A stretch of 64,000 bases of DNA from Berberis thunbergii. Its lineage: Eukaryota; Streptophyta; Magnoliopsida; Ranunculales; Berberidaceae. The translations under genes and the position numbers were made by a program. Where the stretch lies: positions 101,316 to 165,315 of the forward strand of contig QNQO01002096.1 in NCBI GenBank assembly GCA_003290165.1, read 5' to 3'. The notes beneath the pieces were generated by a model. That model searched no databases, was not told the DNA's origin, and saw only the letters and a program-made list of their open reading frames with translations. Below are positions 1 through 10,632 of this stretch, piece after piece; position 1 is the stretch's first letter, and each line of letters opens with the position of its first letter.

Positions 1-534
1 ACCTTTACTTGTGATAGCAAGTTTTGAGCTCAAAAGGTTATACACATTACCAGTAACATATGTGGCCCAAGTGGGAGATTGTTGGACAAATCCAATAATG
101 TGGGCACACATATGTAATATAACGTGTATTGCTATCTTAAAGTGTAGTCCATTTAAATATGTGATCTAATAGGGGTATTGGACTATAAGGTATTAATAAA
201 TAACATGGTGTAAATAAGGATGTAATTTCTAATTCAATGAGGGGCAGAATTGAAAATTCACAGCCCGTAATTTGAAGGGTTGTGACTTATGGACATTATA
301 AATAGGATGGGTCCCCGATTGAGCGTATGCGTAGAAAGAACAAAACTTTGGAATTATTTTCTGTATCCTCTCAACAGAGATCTAAGGGAAAACGCTTGAA
401 TCAATCGGAAGATCCAAACAATCCAAACTCATCACAATCAACGGGGAAATCGCTATGGATCGATCCGGTATGTTTCTGTTCTTCTTATTTCCATTGAATC
501 AACTAGAGTCTTAAGCGTATGATTTAATACAACA
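1..534 (+). mobile_element. 3' end and LTR of a Ty1/copia-like retrotransposon
   Basis: A purine-rich tract (about 69-78) is followed at 80 by TGTTGG, the usual polypurine-tract/LTR junction of copia elements. The putative LTR runs 80-534, beginning TGTTG and ending CAACA (5-bp inverted ends). It contains a TATAAATAGG box near 298 as expected for an LTR promoter. Bases 1-79 would be the last part of the internal region, so the rest of the element lies left of the window. The right boundary rests only on the CAACA end, and no target duplication can be tested because the left side is missing. Confidence 0.6.
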
Positions 535-1629
535 GTCAACCTTTTCACCAAACGCTGACAAATGCGATGAACAACTACAGTATTACCAATACACAATTCT
601 AATAAGAAAATTGTAATGCCACAGAATAAGCCGATATATAATGACTACTTGAGGAGTAAAGACATACCTCTTTATATCTCTTTATAAGGAAAAATATTTC
701 TGTAACGCACTCGATTATCAAAATCAAAACCACACAAACAAAAAACGATAAGCAAAAAAGAAAAGTGGTTGTCGGTAATGCAGATGCTAGTGATAACTCA
801 CTAGCATATGCTGAACTCTTTGGCAAAAGTGAACAGTGAGCAACATGAGTGCTTTCCTATCAGATAATCGGAATCTCTGATGTACAAAATAACATAAAGC
901 TCGATGTATGCAGACACTTATTGAGAATCAGATGCCTGTCCAAGCCAAGCTCTCACGTGTGTTTCTAAATGGTACTGCTATCGGTCACTATGTGATATCC
1001 TAGGAGGCTATATACTAAGCCAATAAAATATCATTAATTTTCTATATTAATAATTAATTGTGTTCCCAACTTCCCATATGGCTACGGGATAATGGACTAA
1101 CAAAAACTGATGTTTTCCTCTATTGTGCACAAAATCACAAGCAACCAAAGATCTGGAAGACAAGTAAACAAGCAAAATCACACACTCATGGAAATTTCTC
1201 CAGAAAGGCTATGTTCTACCATGACAAGGAAACTCACTTGCCTCTTATATATGTTGCTGAAAGAATAGCAAACACAGGCAGTATGTGAAAGACCGTAAGC
1301 ACAAAGTAAATATTAACTGTTGAACCAGTTATTGCCTGATGCCTCCATCCCCAAAACAAATAAAGCCACAAAAAAAAAATTGAAATCAATAGAACTACAA
1401 CACAACAAGCTCGCTGAAATTCATATGAAAAATAAGATATCACTCATGCAATACTGGAAACAACAAGACAAAAAGTAGGGTGTAGCGGACGACAAAAAGT
1501 AGAGTGTAGCTGACCCTATGTTAAACTTTCCACTATGCTCAAATAAGTAAATAAACATCCCGTACCTACACTAATTCAAATCACTGATACACTTGAGATA
1601 TACAACAATTATACCTTTAGATCAATTGC
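535..1629. other. Non-coding stretch; GnTII 3' flank
   Basis: I see no supportable gene. The right part should hold the 3' UTR and polyadenylation region of the minus-strand GnTII gene. A 20-bp near-perfect direct repeat lies at 1468-1487 and 1491-1510. Short hydrophobic reading frames on the minus strand have no recognisable domain and are not called. Confidence 0.5.
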
Positions 1630-2919
1630 TCAGCTCCGAGTAAAGTGATAGATACGTGCGAAATCCAAGCATAGTTGACGGTCTCTTTTGTCCCCCCATC
1701 CTCCCCAGCCTTTGAATCCAGCTTGATACCCTGCTTGATTCCTGATCGTAAACAGACTCCACTCAGGTTTGATGTTAGCAACCTTGTCATTCTCTTCTAC
1801 TTCGACGTTCACAATGCCATTATCCATGCATGTACCCTTATCCCCTTGCCCCTGGTGTAACCCACACTTTCCAAAGTGAGCTGCACTCCTCCTAGGCCCC
1901 CTTAGTGTGTAAACCTGACCCCCAAACGAGGGATAAACAGTAGCCCACATGGTTATATCCCAGTTGTACTCGTCAAAGAAGCAAAAGTCTCTTGCCTTGG
2001 AGTGAATTTTCTGCCAGACGGTTCTGTTAAACGCATAACCCACGTTGCCAACTTTTTCAGCAATCAGATTCTCTATCTCTTCTCCCTTTGAAAGCACATC
2101 AGATGGCGCCAAGTTTGCAGCATAGCATTGGGGACATTTCTTAGGTTTCAATGCTGTAAGAATCTGAAGATTCCTATACGCGTTGGGAAAAATGAAATGG
2201 TCTTCCTCTATAAACAAAATATGACCAATGTGATCTCTGGTTTCTTCCAATCCATCCCACACAGTGTTCATCATCCACCACCAATGATGCTTCAACGAAA
2301 CAATTTTTGGAGCCCGGTGATTACCATACTGATCAGGATTCCCTTTACATTTCTTCTCCGATGCGTTGTCCTTCCCATGGCAGTCCCCTGGCGAAACACC
2401 AGGAAAGCTATTGGGAAACAAGTGTGGCGAAAATGGAGCAAATATTTGTTTCACTTGGCAGAACCGGATACCTTCTATGATCTTATTCATCTCTTCGAAG
2501 TACCCATCATGGCTAACTATCAATAATGTCTCACTAATCCCTTCAACCGCTGCTAAACTCCGAACAACTACTTCGAGATACCGTGGCCGATTATGAACAT
2601 ACATAACAATTGTAATATGGTCCTTTGCTAACTTCGGGAAAAGATCTAAATTTCTCGGGGGCAACTTGTTCCTCTTCTCTAGAGAAATCGACAATTCAGT
2701 CTGTTTAGGTAACTTTGGCTTTTCTCTAGGCATTTGATAGTTTGATTTGCTAACTTCATTAATGTCAGTATCCTCATCAATAGACCAGATCATAGCCATT
2801 GAAACTCTATCCGTGTTCAGTAAAGAAACTAGTAGAAGAATTCCCAATAGAGTCACTAGAAATAAAGACACTACCCGGCGAAAGGCCGCTGTTTGAACAT
2901 GGGGCTTCTTATAGAGCAT
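1630..2919 (-). CDS. GNTII: Alpha-1,6-mannosyl-glycoprotein 2-beta-N-acetylglucosaminyltransferase (GnTII, GT16)
   Basis: Single-exon gene of 429 aa. It transfers GlcNAc in beta-1,2 linkage to the alpha-1,6 mannose arm of N-glycans in the Golgi, the step after GnTI and mannosidase II that gives complex glycans. The layout is that of a type II Golgi enzyme: a short basic cytosolic tail, one membrane helix (about residues 15-34), a Lys/Pro-rich stem to about residue 95, then the catalytic domain starting at HITIVMYVHNRPRYLE. The EEDH motif (about 238-241), which plays the DxD-like nucleotide-sugar/metal role in this family, is intact, as are the Trp-rich HHWWWMM stretch and many conserved Cys. 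Length and start fit plant GnTII, and the ATG at 2919 is the first Met before the helix. No breaks are seen. The neighbouring plastid-protein gene at 10.6 kb may be a conserved neighbour in other plants. Confidence 0.95.
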   Translation of the reverse strand: MLYKKPHVQTAAFRRVVSLFLVTLLGILLLVSLLNTDRVSMAMIWSIDEDTDINEVSKSNYQMPREKPKLPKQTELSISLEKRNKLPPRNLDLFPKLAKDHITIVMYVHNRPRYLEVVVRSLAAVEGISETLLIVSHDGYFEEMNKIIEGIRFCQVKQIFAPFSPHLFPNSFPGVSPGDCHGKDNASEKKCKGNPDQYGNHRAPKIVSLKHHWWWMMNTVWDGLEETRDHIGHILFIEEDHFIFPNAYRNLQILTALKPKKCPQCYAANLAPSDVLSKGEEIENLIAEKVGNVGYAFNRTVWQKIHSKARDFCFFDEYNWDITMWATVYPSFGGQVYTLRGPRRSAAHFGKCGLHQGQGDKGTCMDNGIVNVEVEENDKVANIKPEWSLFTIRNQAGYQAGFKGWGGWGDKRDRQLCLDFARIYHFTRS

Positions 2920-2942
2920 CTCTACACCCCCAAATTTTCCAA

Positions 2943-2965
2943 ATATATATATATATATATATATA
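2943..2965. repeat. (AT)n microsatellite in the GnTII leader
   Basis: About eleven uninterrupted AT units lie immediately upstream of the GnTII start codon, probably in its 5' UTR or promoter. It is a likely length-variable site. Confidence 0.9.
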
Positions 2966-3577
2966 CAAAAAAACAGTACTAATTAAACATCCATAAACAG
3001 CCCAACTTGTTACACGGTATAAATAACTAGAACCTAAACATCAAAAACTTGCAAACCCCACTTGAATATAGATCAAATTCTTTAAAGGGTATGAGCTAAA
3101 AAGCTCAAAGTATCAACTTCAGGATTGAACTTGAACACCCATAGATTGAGATGAAGAAAACCCAAACCTGAATTCCTTGTTGCTACAACAAAATGAATTG
3201 ACTTTGTGCAAAACCCATCACCTGAACGCCTGAAAGCAGTAAACTTTTTGGTGACAACAACTCATTGATGAATTAGATCAACACTTGGTGTGCAACAAGA
3301 TGAACTATTGAGATACAAAGGGACCCTTTTGATGGTAGACTGAATTGGATCGATTGGGAAGTGGGGTTGAGATAAAATCCAGAGAAGAGCAGTAGATTGG
3401 TCAGAACTGAGGGTTTGAATGGAAGGTAGAGACGAGATTGAATCAAAGTCTACCTTGGGCTTGACGATGACTCTGTTGTCTGTACTCTCTTATCAGGACT
3501 GGTGGTTCTTCAGACTTCAGAGACTCGTCATGGGCCTTACCTATTTTAAAGTAGGCCCATCAAATAATGGCAAATTA
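2966..3577 (-). promoter_or_regulatory. GnTII 5' UTR / promoter region
   Basis: This stretch lies upstream of the minus-strand GnTII start and has no reading frame of its own. By position it should contain the 5' UTR, possibly a leader intron, and the promoter. No single TATA box or start site can be fixed by eye. Confidence 0.4.
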
Positions 3578-3586
3578 GTCAAATAA

Positions 3587-3746
3587 GAGCTTTTCTACAG
3601 AGCCAGGCCGGACGTGTCAAGCCCGCGCTAGGCTTGGCTCATTACCGTTCATCATCTTCGAGATGCACATCTCTAAAACGATGAATAGTATTATGCCAAA
3701 TCTGACGCGGGCCTGGCTTGTCCGGCCTGCCTCTGTAGAATTTTTG
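3587..3746. mobile_element. MULE-like miniature inverted-repeat element with 9-bp target duplication
   Basis: A 160-bp foldback element. The two ends share TTCTACAGAG followed by CAGGCCGGAC in inverted orientation, with one mismatch between these blocks. It is flanked on both sides by GTCAAATAA (3578-3586 and 3747-3755), a perfect 9-bp duplication of the length made by Mutator-like transposases. It has no coding capacity. Confidence 0.7.
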
Positions 3747-3813
3747 GTCAAATAATTAACATTTATTGCAAGAAGAAATGGAATATGACGAGAAAAACAA
3801 TAGATAAGATGGA

Positions 3814-4032
3814 CAACAATTCTTAAGAGTCAGGCCGCTAGATCTGTGTCAGGGGAGTTTCAAAACCTTTCATTATCCTATTTTCTTTATTTGTTCCTCT
3901 TTGTTCTTATGTTTTTCATCTTCTTTTTTTTTTTCTTTTTCTTTTTTTTTTCATTTTCTTTTTCTTCATCACGTTTTTTAGGCTCCCCCGACGCGAATCT
4001 GACATTAGGGGTTTGACTCTTAAGAATGGTTC
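3814..4032. mobile_element. Second MULE-like foldback element
   Basis: Inverted ends share ATTCTTAAGAGTCA (from 3819 and, inverted, ending at 4027). Flanking 9-mers TAAGATGGA (3805-3813) and TAAGATGAA (4033-4041) match at 8 of 9 positions, fitting an aged Mutator-type target duplication. The interior is pyrimidine-rich and non-coding. It lies 67 bp from the preceding element. Confidence 0.5.
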
Positions 4033-4569
4033 TAAGATGAAAGATAAATAATTATTTTTAGCCTATTCGATTCAGATTTGGTATTGGATTAACTATCAAT
4101 AAAATAACTTACAGTCTTGGAAGTGTTTAATGAACATTATAAAATGGCTTTGTGTGATTATTTACATCAAAGTTCTAGCAATCTTAAGGATCCTCAATAG
4201 TTGTCATCCACGGAAGATTCATGTTTCTCAAACCCATCAAGGTTCAAAATTTTTTTTTTTTCAAAACTTCAATTCTAGTGTCTCAGTTTAGCCTTGTATA
4301 AGCAAACTCGGTCAGACAATAAAATGAAAATAAAGTGAGTTTGAGAGTAGACGGTGCATACAATGAGATTTTAGGGAGGAGAAGGCTTTGGTTAGATACA
4401 TATTACAAATGTTCTATTCTCACTCATTGTTTTACTCAAATCTTATATTTAATGATGTCAGTAAGTAAGTGTAACTCACAATAAAACATTTGTAGTACTG
4501 CTATTATATTGTCATGTCATCGAGTACAAATTTTTTAGTACAAATATTGCCACCTCATAGTGTTGTTGA

Positions 4570-4830
4570 GAGGGCAGGAAGAATTTCAATAAAAAAAGGG
4601 GAATTTTAAATGTTGAGGAAATGGGCGAGGAAATCAGCGAGGGGAGTGAAGTGGAGCGAGGGGAGCCATTCACTCTCTTCAAAATGCGTGCGTTGACTTT
4701 TCTTGCACCCATCTCAAAGGAAGTGAATGTCTCCCCTCCCTCCACCTCACTTCTCTCGCTGGTTTCCTCGACATTTAGCCTCTCTCATAAAAAAAAATAA
4801 AAAAAATCGTCTTCCTCTCCTTCCTGACAT
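4570..4830. mobile_element. Imperfect foldback element (MITE-like)
   Basis: The sequence from about 4604 to 4675 is matched in inverted orientation by about 4705-4780 (AAATGT-GAGGAAA-CAGCGAG on both arms), with weaker pairing reaching about 4570 and 4830. No clear target duplication was found, so the transposon class is open. Confidence 0.5.
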
Positions 4831-5615
4831 CATTGTTTTTCTCCCTTCTTCGATCTCAAATCTAATTAAATCAGAGCAATCTAACAACTCCTCAACTCGA
4901 ATAAACCAGTAGATCGGATAGTTCAATTAAGTGTCGGGAACACAGTCCATATTAACTCTTGTAAATGGATCAGATCAACTTTTATTGATAAACATATATC
5001 GAGAATCGTCGCACACATTGTTGGTTCGAAAGAGCATCACTGTAACTGAAATATCAAACTAGATTTTTTACTATCCTAAACAAGAGATACAACTTCAACA
5101 ATTCTAAAAAAAACTCAATTGTTGTAATCCATTGACATAAGCTTTGAATAATTGGTATTTCGTGTTAGATTAATTTCTTGGTGATTCTTTATTACAACGA
5201 ATTAACCCATTAATTCTCACGAGATAGAAAAACTTTAGAGGGAAGAGAAGAAGAGTAATTTTATGATACATCTTTTTAAAACCTCTATAAAAATGGTAGA
5301 AGTGTAAAAAAATCGAGACACTGAAAAATTACTGGGAGAAGAATGACGTAGTAAAAAAAAAAGGGAGAAAATTAATTTTACAAAGTCACTATTATTTCAA
5401 TTTCCAAATCATATCTCCAAAGGAAGATTGTGGAGTTGGTGAGAGTTTCTTTCTTGCAACTTGATCATAGGATTCGATTATATGGACCCCTTGTGCAATT
5501 ATGGACCTTCCAACCTTATTTTCCAAGACGAGTGATTCATATTGCCATTATTTGCTTGTTTTTCACTCTATGTGTTACTTTTAACCAACTTTTCCTTTGT
5601 TTATCCATTTTTAAT
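4831..5615. other. AT-rich intergenic stretch
   Basis: I see no gene, RNA gene or clear repeat. A 78-codon frame at 5430-5666 has a mixed hydrophobic composition and no recognisable motif, and it runs into the neighbouring element, so it is not called. Confidence 0.4.
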
Positions 5616-5618
5616 TTA

Positions 5619-6512
5619 GGTGGCGTTTGTTTTTTTCTAAGTGTTCAAAAGTTAACTTCTAACTAGGGTTGAAAGTTCCGAATGAGTTTTTAAATGAATT
5701 GTTTGTTTCGATATTGAATGAGTTATTGATTGGAAATTGTAAAGTCAAAGTTATTTGGTTTTAGGTGTTGAATGAAAATTGTTTGGTAATTTTTCCTCAT
5801 GAGCTGAATGAAAATATGATATGAATATTGTGCTTAAAATCATACTCAATAATTATCTAAATCCTAGATAATGTAGAAATATCTTTTTATTACAAGAATA
5901 TCGAAGTGTGAACAAGAATATTTAGAAAACATTATCAAACCAAAATTCTTACTAATATTTTGTTTGTAATATAATCTTGTAAATTAACCATATCGTTTTG
6001 TTCGCGTGATTCAAAAATTTGAGACAGTTGTGGTTGTTCACCATCAATTTACTTAGTCCCTCGTGCATCAAATGTTCATTAACTCAATGATTGAATAAAC
6101 TATCATTTAATTTAGCACAACGAAGGAAGTCGTCTATCGCCTTCCACCGCCACCACCAGAAAACATGTAATATCACTCTATGTTCTTTGTAGTAAGGAGG
6201 ATGAAGCGGAGTAAAGGAGGGGGAATAGTGGTGGTAGAATCAACATTTTTTGCATGACAGATAGAAGATGGAGAAGAGGAAATGGTGGGTGATAAGAGAA
6301 ATAATATGTCATTGCAAATTTATTGTGAAGTTATTATTGGGATAAATTTCATTGAGCATTCAGTGTTAAGTGATCAACACCCTTCATGGTGCTTATTCCA
6401 ATCAGAAGTTCAACTTCTAAATAGAAGTAAAAACAAATACTCTCGGTAGGGTGTTCCACTTCTTATTAAGACTTACAACTTCAATCAAAACAAAAAAAAA
6501 ACAAACACCCTC
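5619..6512. mobile_element. PIF/Harbinger-like non-autonomous element
   Basis: An 894-bp element whose ends are inverted copies of a GGTGGCGTTTGTTTTTTT / GAGGGTGTTTGTTTTTTT type sequence, flanked by TTA on both sides (5616-5618 and 6513-6515). A 3-bp TTA duplication and GGGTGTTTG-type ends are typical of PIF/Harbinger elements. The interior has no transposase frame. Confidence 0.6.
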
Positions 6513-6515
6513 TTA

Positions 6516-6965
6516 GTAATACAAGAATGATCACAAGTATCTTACCAAGGCAAGAGGCTCATTACAAATGCAATCGCGTGCCAACAAGTATTGGCATGCG
6601 ACTATATTGTATAATAACTTCTTTTTGTACACTCAGGAAATTTTCGAACTAGAAAGATAGTCTCAAATAGTTAACAAAATACCATGAAAAATAACAAACT
6701 CATTCACAAATAAAAATATGAACATCGTAAACATTTAATTGATAACCTAAAAATCATAAATACAATACCAACATTCGTTATTCAAGATACTAATAATTTC
6801 ATATAAATGTTCCCTCATCGATGTATACATTATTTCATTAACTCATCATATGGTATTTTGTAACCATTAATTACTACAACAATCACCACCCCAACTCTAT
6901 TTTTCTCAAAAAGGAGAAAACCCTACCATCTTTCTTTTTTTTCCTTTTCTTTTTTTTTCCCAAAT
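6516..6965. other. 3' flank of the HMA gene
   Basis: AT-rich and non-coding. By position it should hold the 3' UTR and polyadenylation signals of the minus-strand gene that ends at 6966. Nothing else is seen. Confidence 0.5.
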
Positions 6966-8402
6966 TTACATGATACTGCAAGCTGGGTTTTTCTCAGTAA
7001 AATAATCAGAACCATACTCATTTCCCCTGTTAGGTCCATAATTTGCACCATAGTTTGCAACATAATTTGCACCTGTACCATAATTTGCACCATAGTATGC
7101 ACCATAATTTGCATTTCCTCCGTAAGTTTCATAGCTAGTGACTGGTCTTCCATAATCCAAAAAACTTGGACCTTCACTATACCCTTCATAACATGGCACA
7201 GGATAGGCTCCATAGGGTTGAACCAATGGGTACGCAAGAACCGGACCCGGTTGAACGAACTTCATCTCTGGGCCTGGTTCAGGCCCTTTTGATGCCGGTT
7301 TAGCTTCTTTTGGCCCGTCCGATTTAGGTTTCTCGGCGGCTGCTGCCGCCTCCTTTGGTGGCTTACCAGCGGGCTTATCTGACGGTGGCTTATCAGACTT
7401 TGGGTTATCGGGCTTCGCATCGGACTTTGGCTTTGCATCAGACTTTGGCTTATCGGGCTTGGAGTCAGAGTCCTTGGGCTTGGTCTTGGGCTTCTCCTCT
7501 GCTGGCTTCTTGATCTCAATGCCTTTGATCACCTTACCTCCTTTGCTTAACAGCTTCTTCGAAAATGAGCTTGCATCGAAAGGGCCTGATATTGTCACCG
7601 TATTGCTCTTCCGATCCATCGTTTGGCTCCAAATTTCTCTTGTTCTCAAAATTAAACCATAAATACCATCTAAGTTTTTTTTTTTTTTTTTTTTTTTGCA
7701 TGTATAACAAATAAAGTAAAGTAGTAGAAAAATTCTATGCTGCCTTGTTTGAGGACGTATTTTTTGGAGTTTTTTTTTACACTTCTATCCCTTCTGTTGA
7801 TGGTTTTCTTGAGTGTGTTTTAAAGAGAAATGGTTAAAGTGTATGAAAAAAAAAACACTAAAAAGTCACCCAAAAAACAAGGCAACATAGAATTCTTTTG
7901 AAACATGCATGCACTTGAATTAGTTTTTGTAAACACTTTACCAACAATTTCTTTTTCTTCTAAAACTTTTAAGCTTTTTTTTTTCCTTTATAAACTTTAT
8001 AACTAAAAAGTTTGTGGATCTTGTCATGATTGATATTGCAAACTTAGTGAGAAAAAAAAAGTCTCTTATACTCTTACACACCAAGTTTACTACTAAAGGA
8101 AGAAAACAATTTCTAAAAGGGTCATACATATTGGGTTTTAGATCTGAATTTTGAGAAGAGAAATGAGACCCAACTTGAATTGAATTGTATGGAATGTTGA
8201 AGAAAAAACTCACCATTGTGATAGTGGCACAAAATCCTTCTAAGCTTGTTATAACACTCACTACAGTCAAGATCAACCTTCAACATCATTGTTGCCATCT
8301 GAAAAAACACAAACAAAACCATATAAACTTCAAGAACTTGGAGAAAACTTCAAGAACTTTCAAACAAGAAGAAGAAGAAGAACTACTAACCTTCTCTGCC
8401 AT
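6966..8402 (-). CDS. Heavy-metal-associated (HMA) domain protein with C-terminal CaaX box (HIPP-like)
   Basis: Three exons read on the minus strand: 8402-8391, 8298-8214 and 7636-6966. All introns are GT/AG, the phases agree, and the product is 255 aa. Residues about 7-75 form an HMA fold with the metal-binding CxxC as CSEC (residues 16-19); exon 2 ends in the middle of the domain and exon 3 supplies the second half (SNTVTISGPFD). A Lys/Pro/Asp-rich linker with KSDAKP/KSDKP repeats covers about 73-153, and a Gly/Tyr/Asn-rich tail with NYGA repeats follows. The last four residues, CSIM, make a farnesylation-type CaaX box. Family knowledge: HIPPs bind soft metals or act as membrane-tethered adaptors in stress and pathogen responses. 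A TATATA stretch at about 8438-8447 could be the TATA box. The metal and partner cannot be told from sequence. Confidence 0.85.
7728..7900. mobile_element. MITE-like foldback in intron 2 of the HMA gene
   Basis: AATTCTATG-TGCCTTGTTT at about 7732-7751 is repeated in inverted orientation at about 7875-7894, giving a hairpin of about 170 bp wholly inside the 577-bp intron. No clear target duplication is visible. Confidence 0.5.
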
Positions 8403-8409
8403 TGTTGAT

Positions 8410-10632
8410 CAAACAAACTTAGAGAGAAAACTCTGAAAAATATATAAAGAGAGGGAGACAAGAAGAGGAAGGAGTGAGAGGTGGCTTATGTGATTAAATA
8501 AGACAAGCTAGTGATGAGGATTGATTCCAAAGTCTTGACATTGCCAATAAGGCAGTGACATATGGTGGTCTAGCTGTTCATATAGAGTCTGTTTGGTATG
8601 TTCAACAAAAGTTGGCCCATATGCATGATGTTTTCCACCGACTGATTGTACCAAATCCCAAATGATTTCACATGTTTATGATGGAATTTGCTCCCTCAGT
8701 GCTCCAAATGTTCTCATCAATCAATACTATAGGATATAATAATGTGCACATAATGTTAAGGTTTCAATCATCTTCACTGTTAGGGTTTGAGGTGTGAAGT
8801 GTGAGTGAGGTGTCATGCACCACTTTTATGAAGGCTTTTAGTGTAAAAGAGGTTTAGTAGGTTACTAGGCTTTGTTTGGTTTGTAAGGAAAAGGTTTGTT
8901 TGATGTCATGATTCGTACCATTTGACATGTAAACTGTATCTACTTTTACGTGTCTTTGTTGAAAATTTTGATTTGGAGGGTTTGGTTTGATATGATGATG
9001 AATACCTCATTTTGATTGCTATGTTAGAAAATTTGGAGATTAGGCTTCGACACTTTGAGTGGTTTCTCTAGAGTGTTCTCGTTCAGTCACTTTTAATCAC
9101 TTTCAAGGGTTTCTTGATTGAGTGTCAAATTAATCCATGAGCATCACTACAATTTGAGAGCTTATACGGCGCTTGGTTTCAGAGCACTGATTTGTGTTTG
9201 GAAGGGTGGTTTGCACGTAATTTTCTCCATGTGTTTAAAAAAGTTGGACAGGTGCCAAAGAAAGTGGCATTAGTCCACAAGCGACTTAATTCTTCAGGTG
9301 AATTTCATCCAAGATTGATACTAAGATTTCAATTTTACGGTGAATTCCATCCAAGACTAAATATTAATAAACAAGGTGTACATCAAATCTATCAAATAAA
9401 TAAATAAAAGCAAAATTGACATTAAGAACATAACTATGTGCTTGAAATCAACCTCATAAGAAAAGTTTACAAGAGCATCTTTTGAATTTGGATTCAACCA
9501 AGAAAAACCATGGGAATTGAATTTAGGTCAATTTTGCTCTAACTAGATCTAGTTAACATGTTAATATGCTTGCAGAATTGAAACGGAAACTTCATTCATT
9601 GGTATGCTCATTATCATTGGAATAAGTGGGGTTGCACATGCAACTATATTGTTATGATTGATAGCATCCATGAATCATGATGCTTTATTTGTTCTTTTCT
9701 TGCTCATCACTTAATTGCATCTTAATTGTGAATTATAAAATTTCAATTTGTAAGAGTGAATTGCAAGCATCTTATTATGAAAGTTCTACTTGTATTAAAC
9801 AAATTCATTATTCCTATTTTTTTTTTAGCCAATCGCGCACCGAATCAGGTATATTTGTGGTGGATGTAATCACAAGTTAAGAAATCGAATCATCTCAACG
9901 GTATTTGGAATGGGAGGGATTAAGGGATTAAAAAAAAAATTTATTACTCCTATTTGTGAATAGTGTTTACTATTTTTAAAATTTTTTTTTGAAAAAAAAG
10001 TAGTAGACATGGATCTTCATTGATGTTTAAGCAATGGTAAAGATATAAGATTTTTCCTTGTGATTTTACTCGACCTTTCATTTTCAACGTATTTTTCATT
10101 GTGCAAATGCTAGTTAGTGACACTCAGACCTGCATCCTTCCAAATGCGATGGAACGAACAAGTTGTATAAAAGAAATATACCACAGGCATCGAGTAGAGC
10201 TGCATATTAAGCTTTCAAGATGGGTGAAAGATTATCTCGATCATCGCTAATACATTTGTTTATGTACAAGAACTTCAAATCCAAACTATATAAAACTGGA
10301 AAAACTTTGAAAAAAAAAATTTGAGCTTGTTTGTTTGATGTGAGACTAAATTTACGCACTCAACTCAAACCAACGTCTCCAACAACCGCTACAATCTAAT
10401 GCACCACCAACATCTCCAAGGACCTTATTGTAAGCATATATGAACATGAAATGAAACAAGTATTCCCTTAACCAAACCAAAACACATCTTCCCTAAAAGA
10501 GGGTATTTTGAACATTTCCATAGTAGATAGGGTTTAGTTTCAATGGAAATCCATTGACCACCCATCCCTAAGACATGTAATGGATAAAGGAAAGGCTAAG
10601 AGACAACAAGAGCAAAAGAAAATTTGGCAAGG
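8410..10632. other. Intergenic region between divergent HMA and plastid-protein genes
   Basis: About 2.2 kb without a supportable gene. The left 200 bp should contain the promoter of the HMA gene and the right end the promoter/5' UTR of the plastid-protein gene. A short direct repeat (GTGAATTTCATCCAAGA type) occurs near 9300 and 9340. No RNA gene was recognised. Confidence 0.4.

Noticed and set aside
599..826. 75-codon minus-strand hydrophobic frame
   Set aside because: No recognisable domain, no neighbouring exon with matching phase, and it lies in AT-rich sequence next to an LTR.
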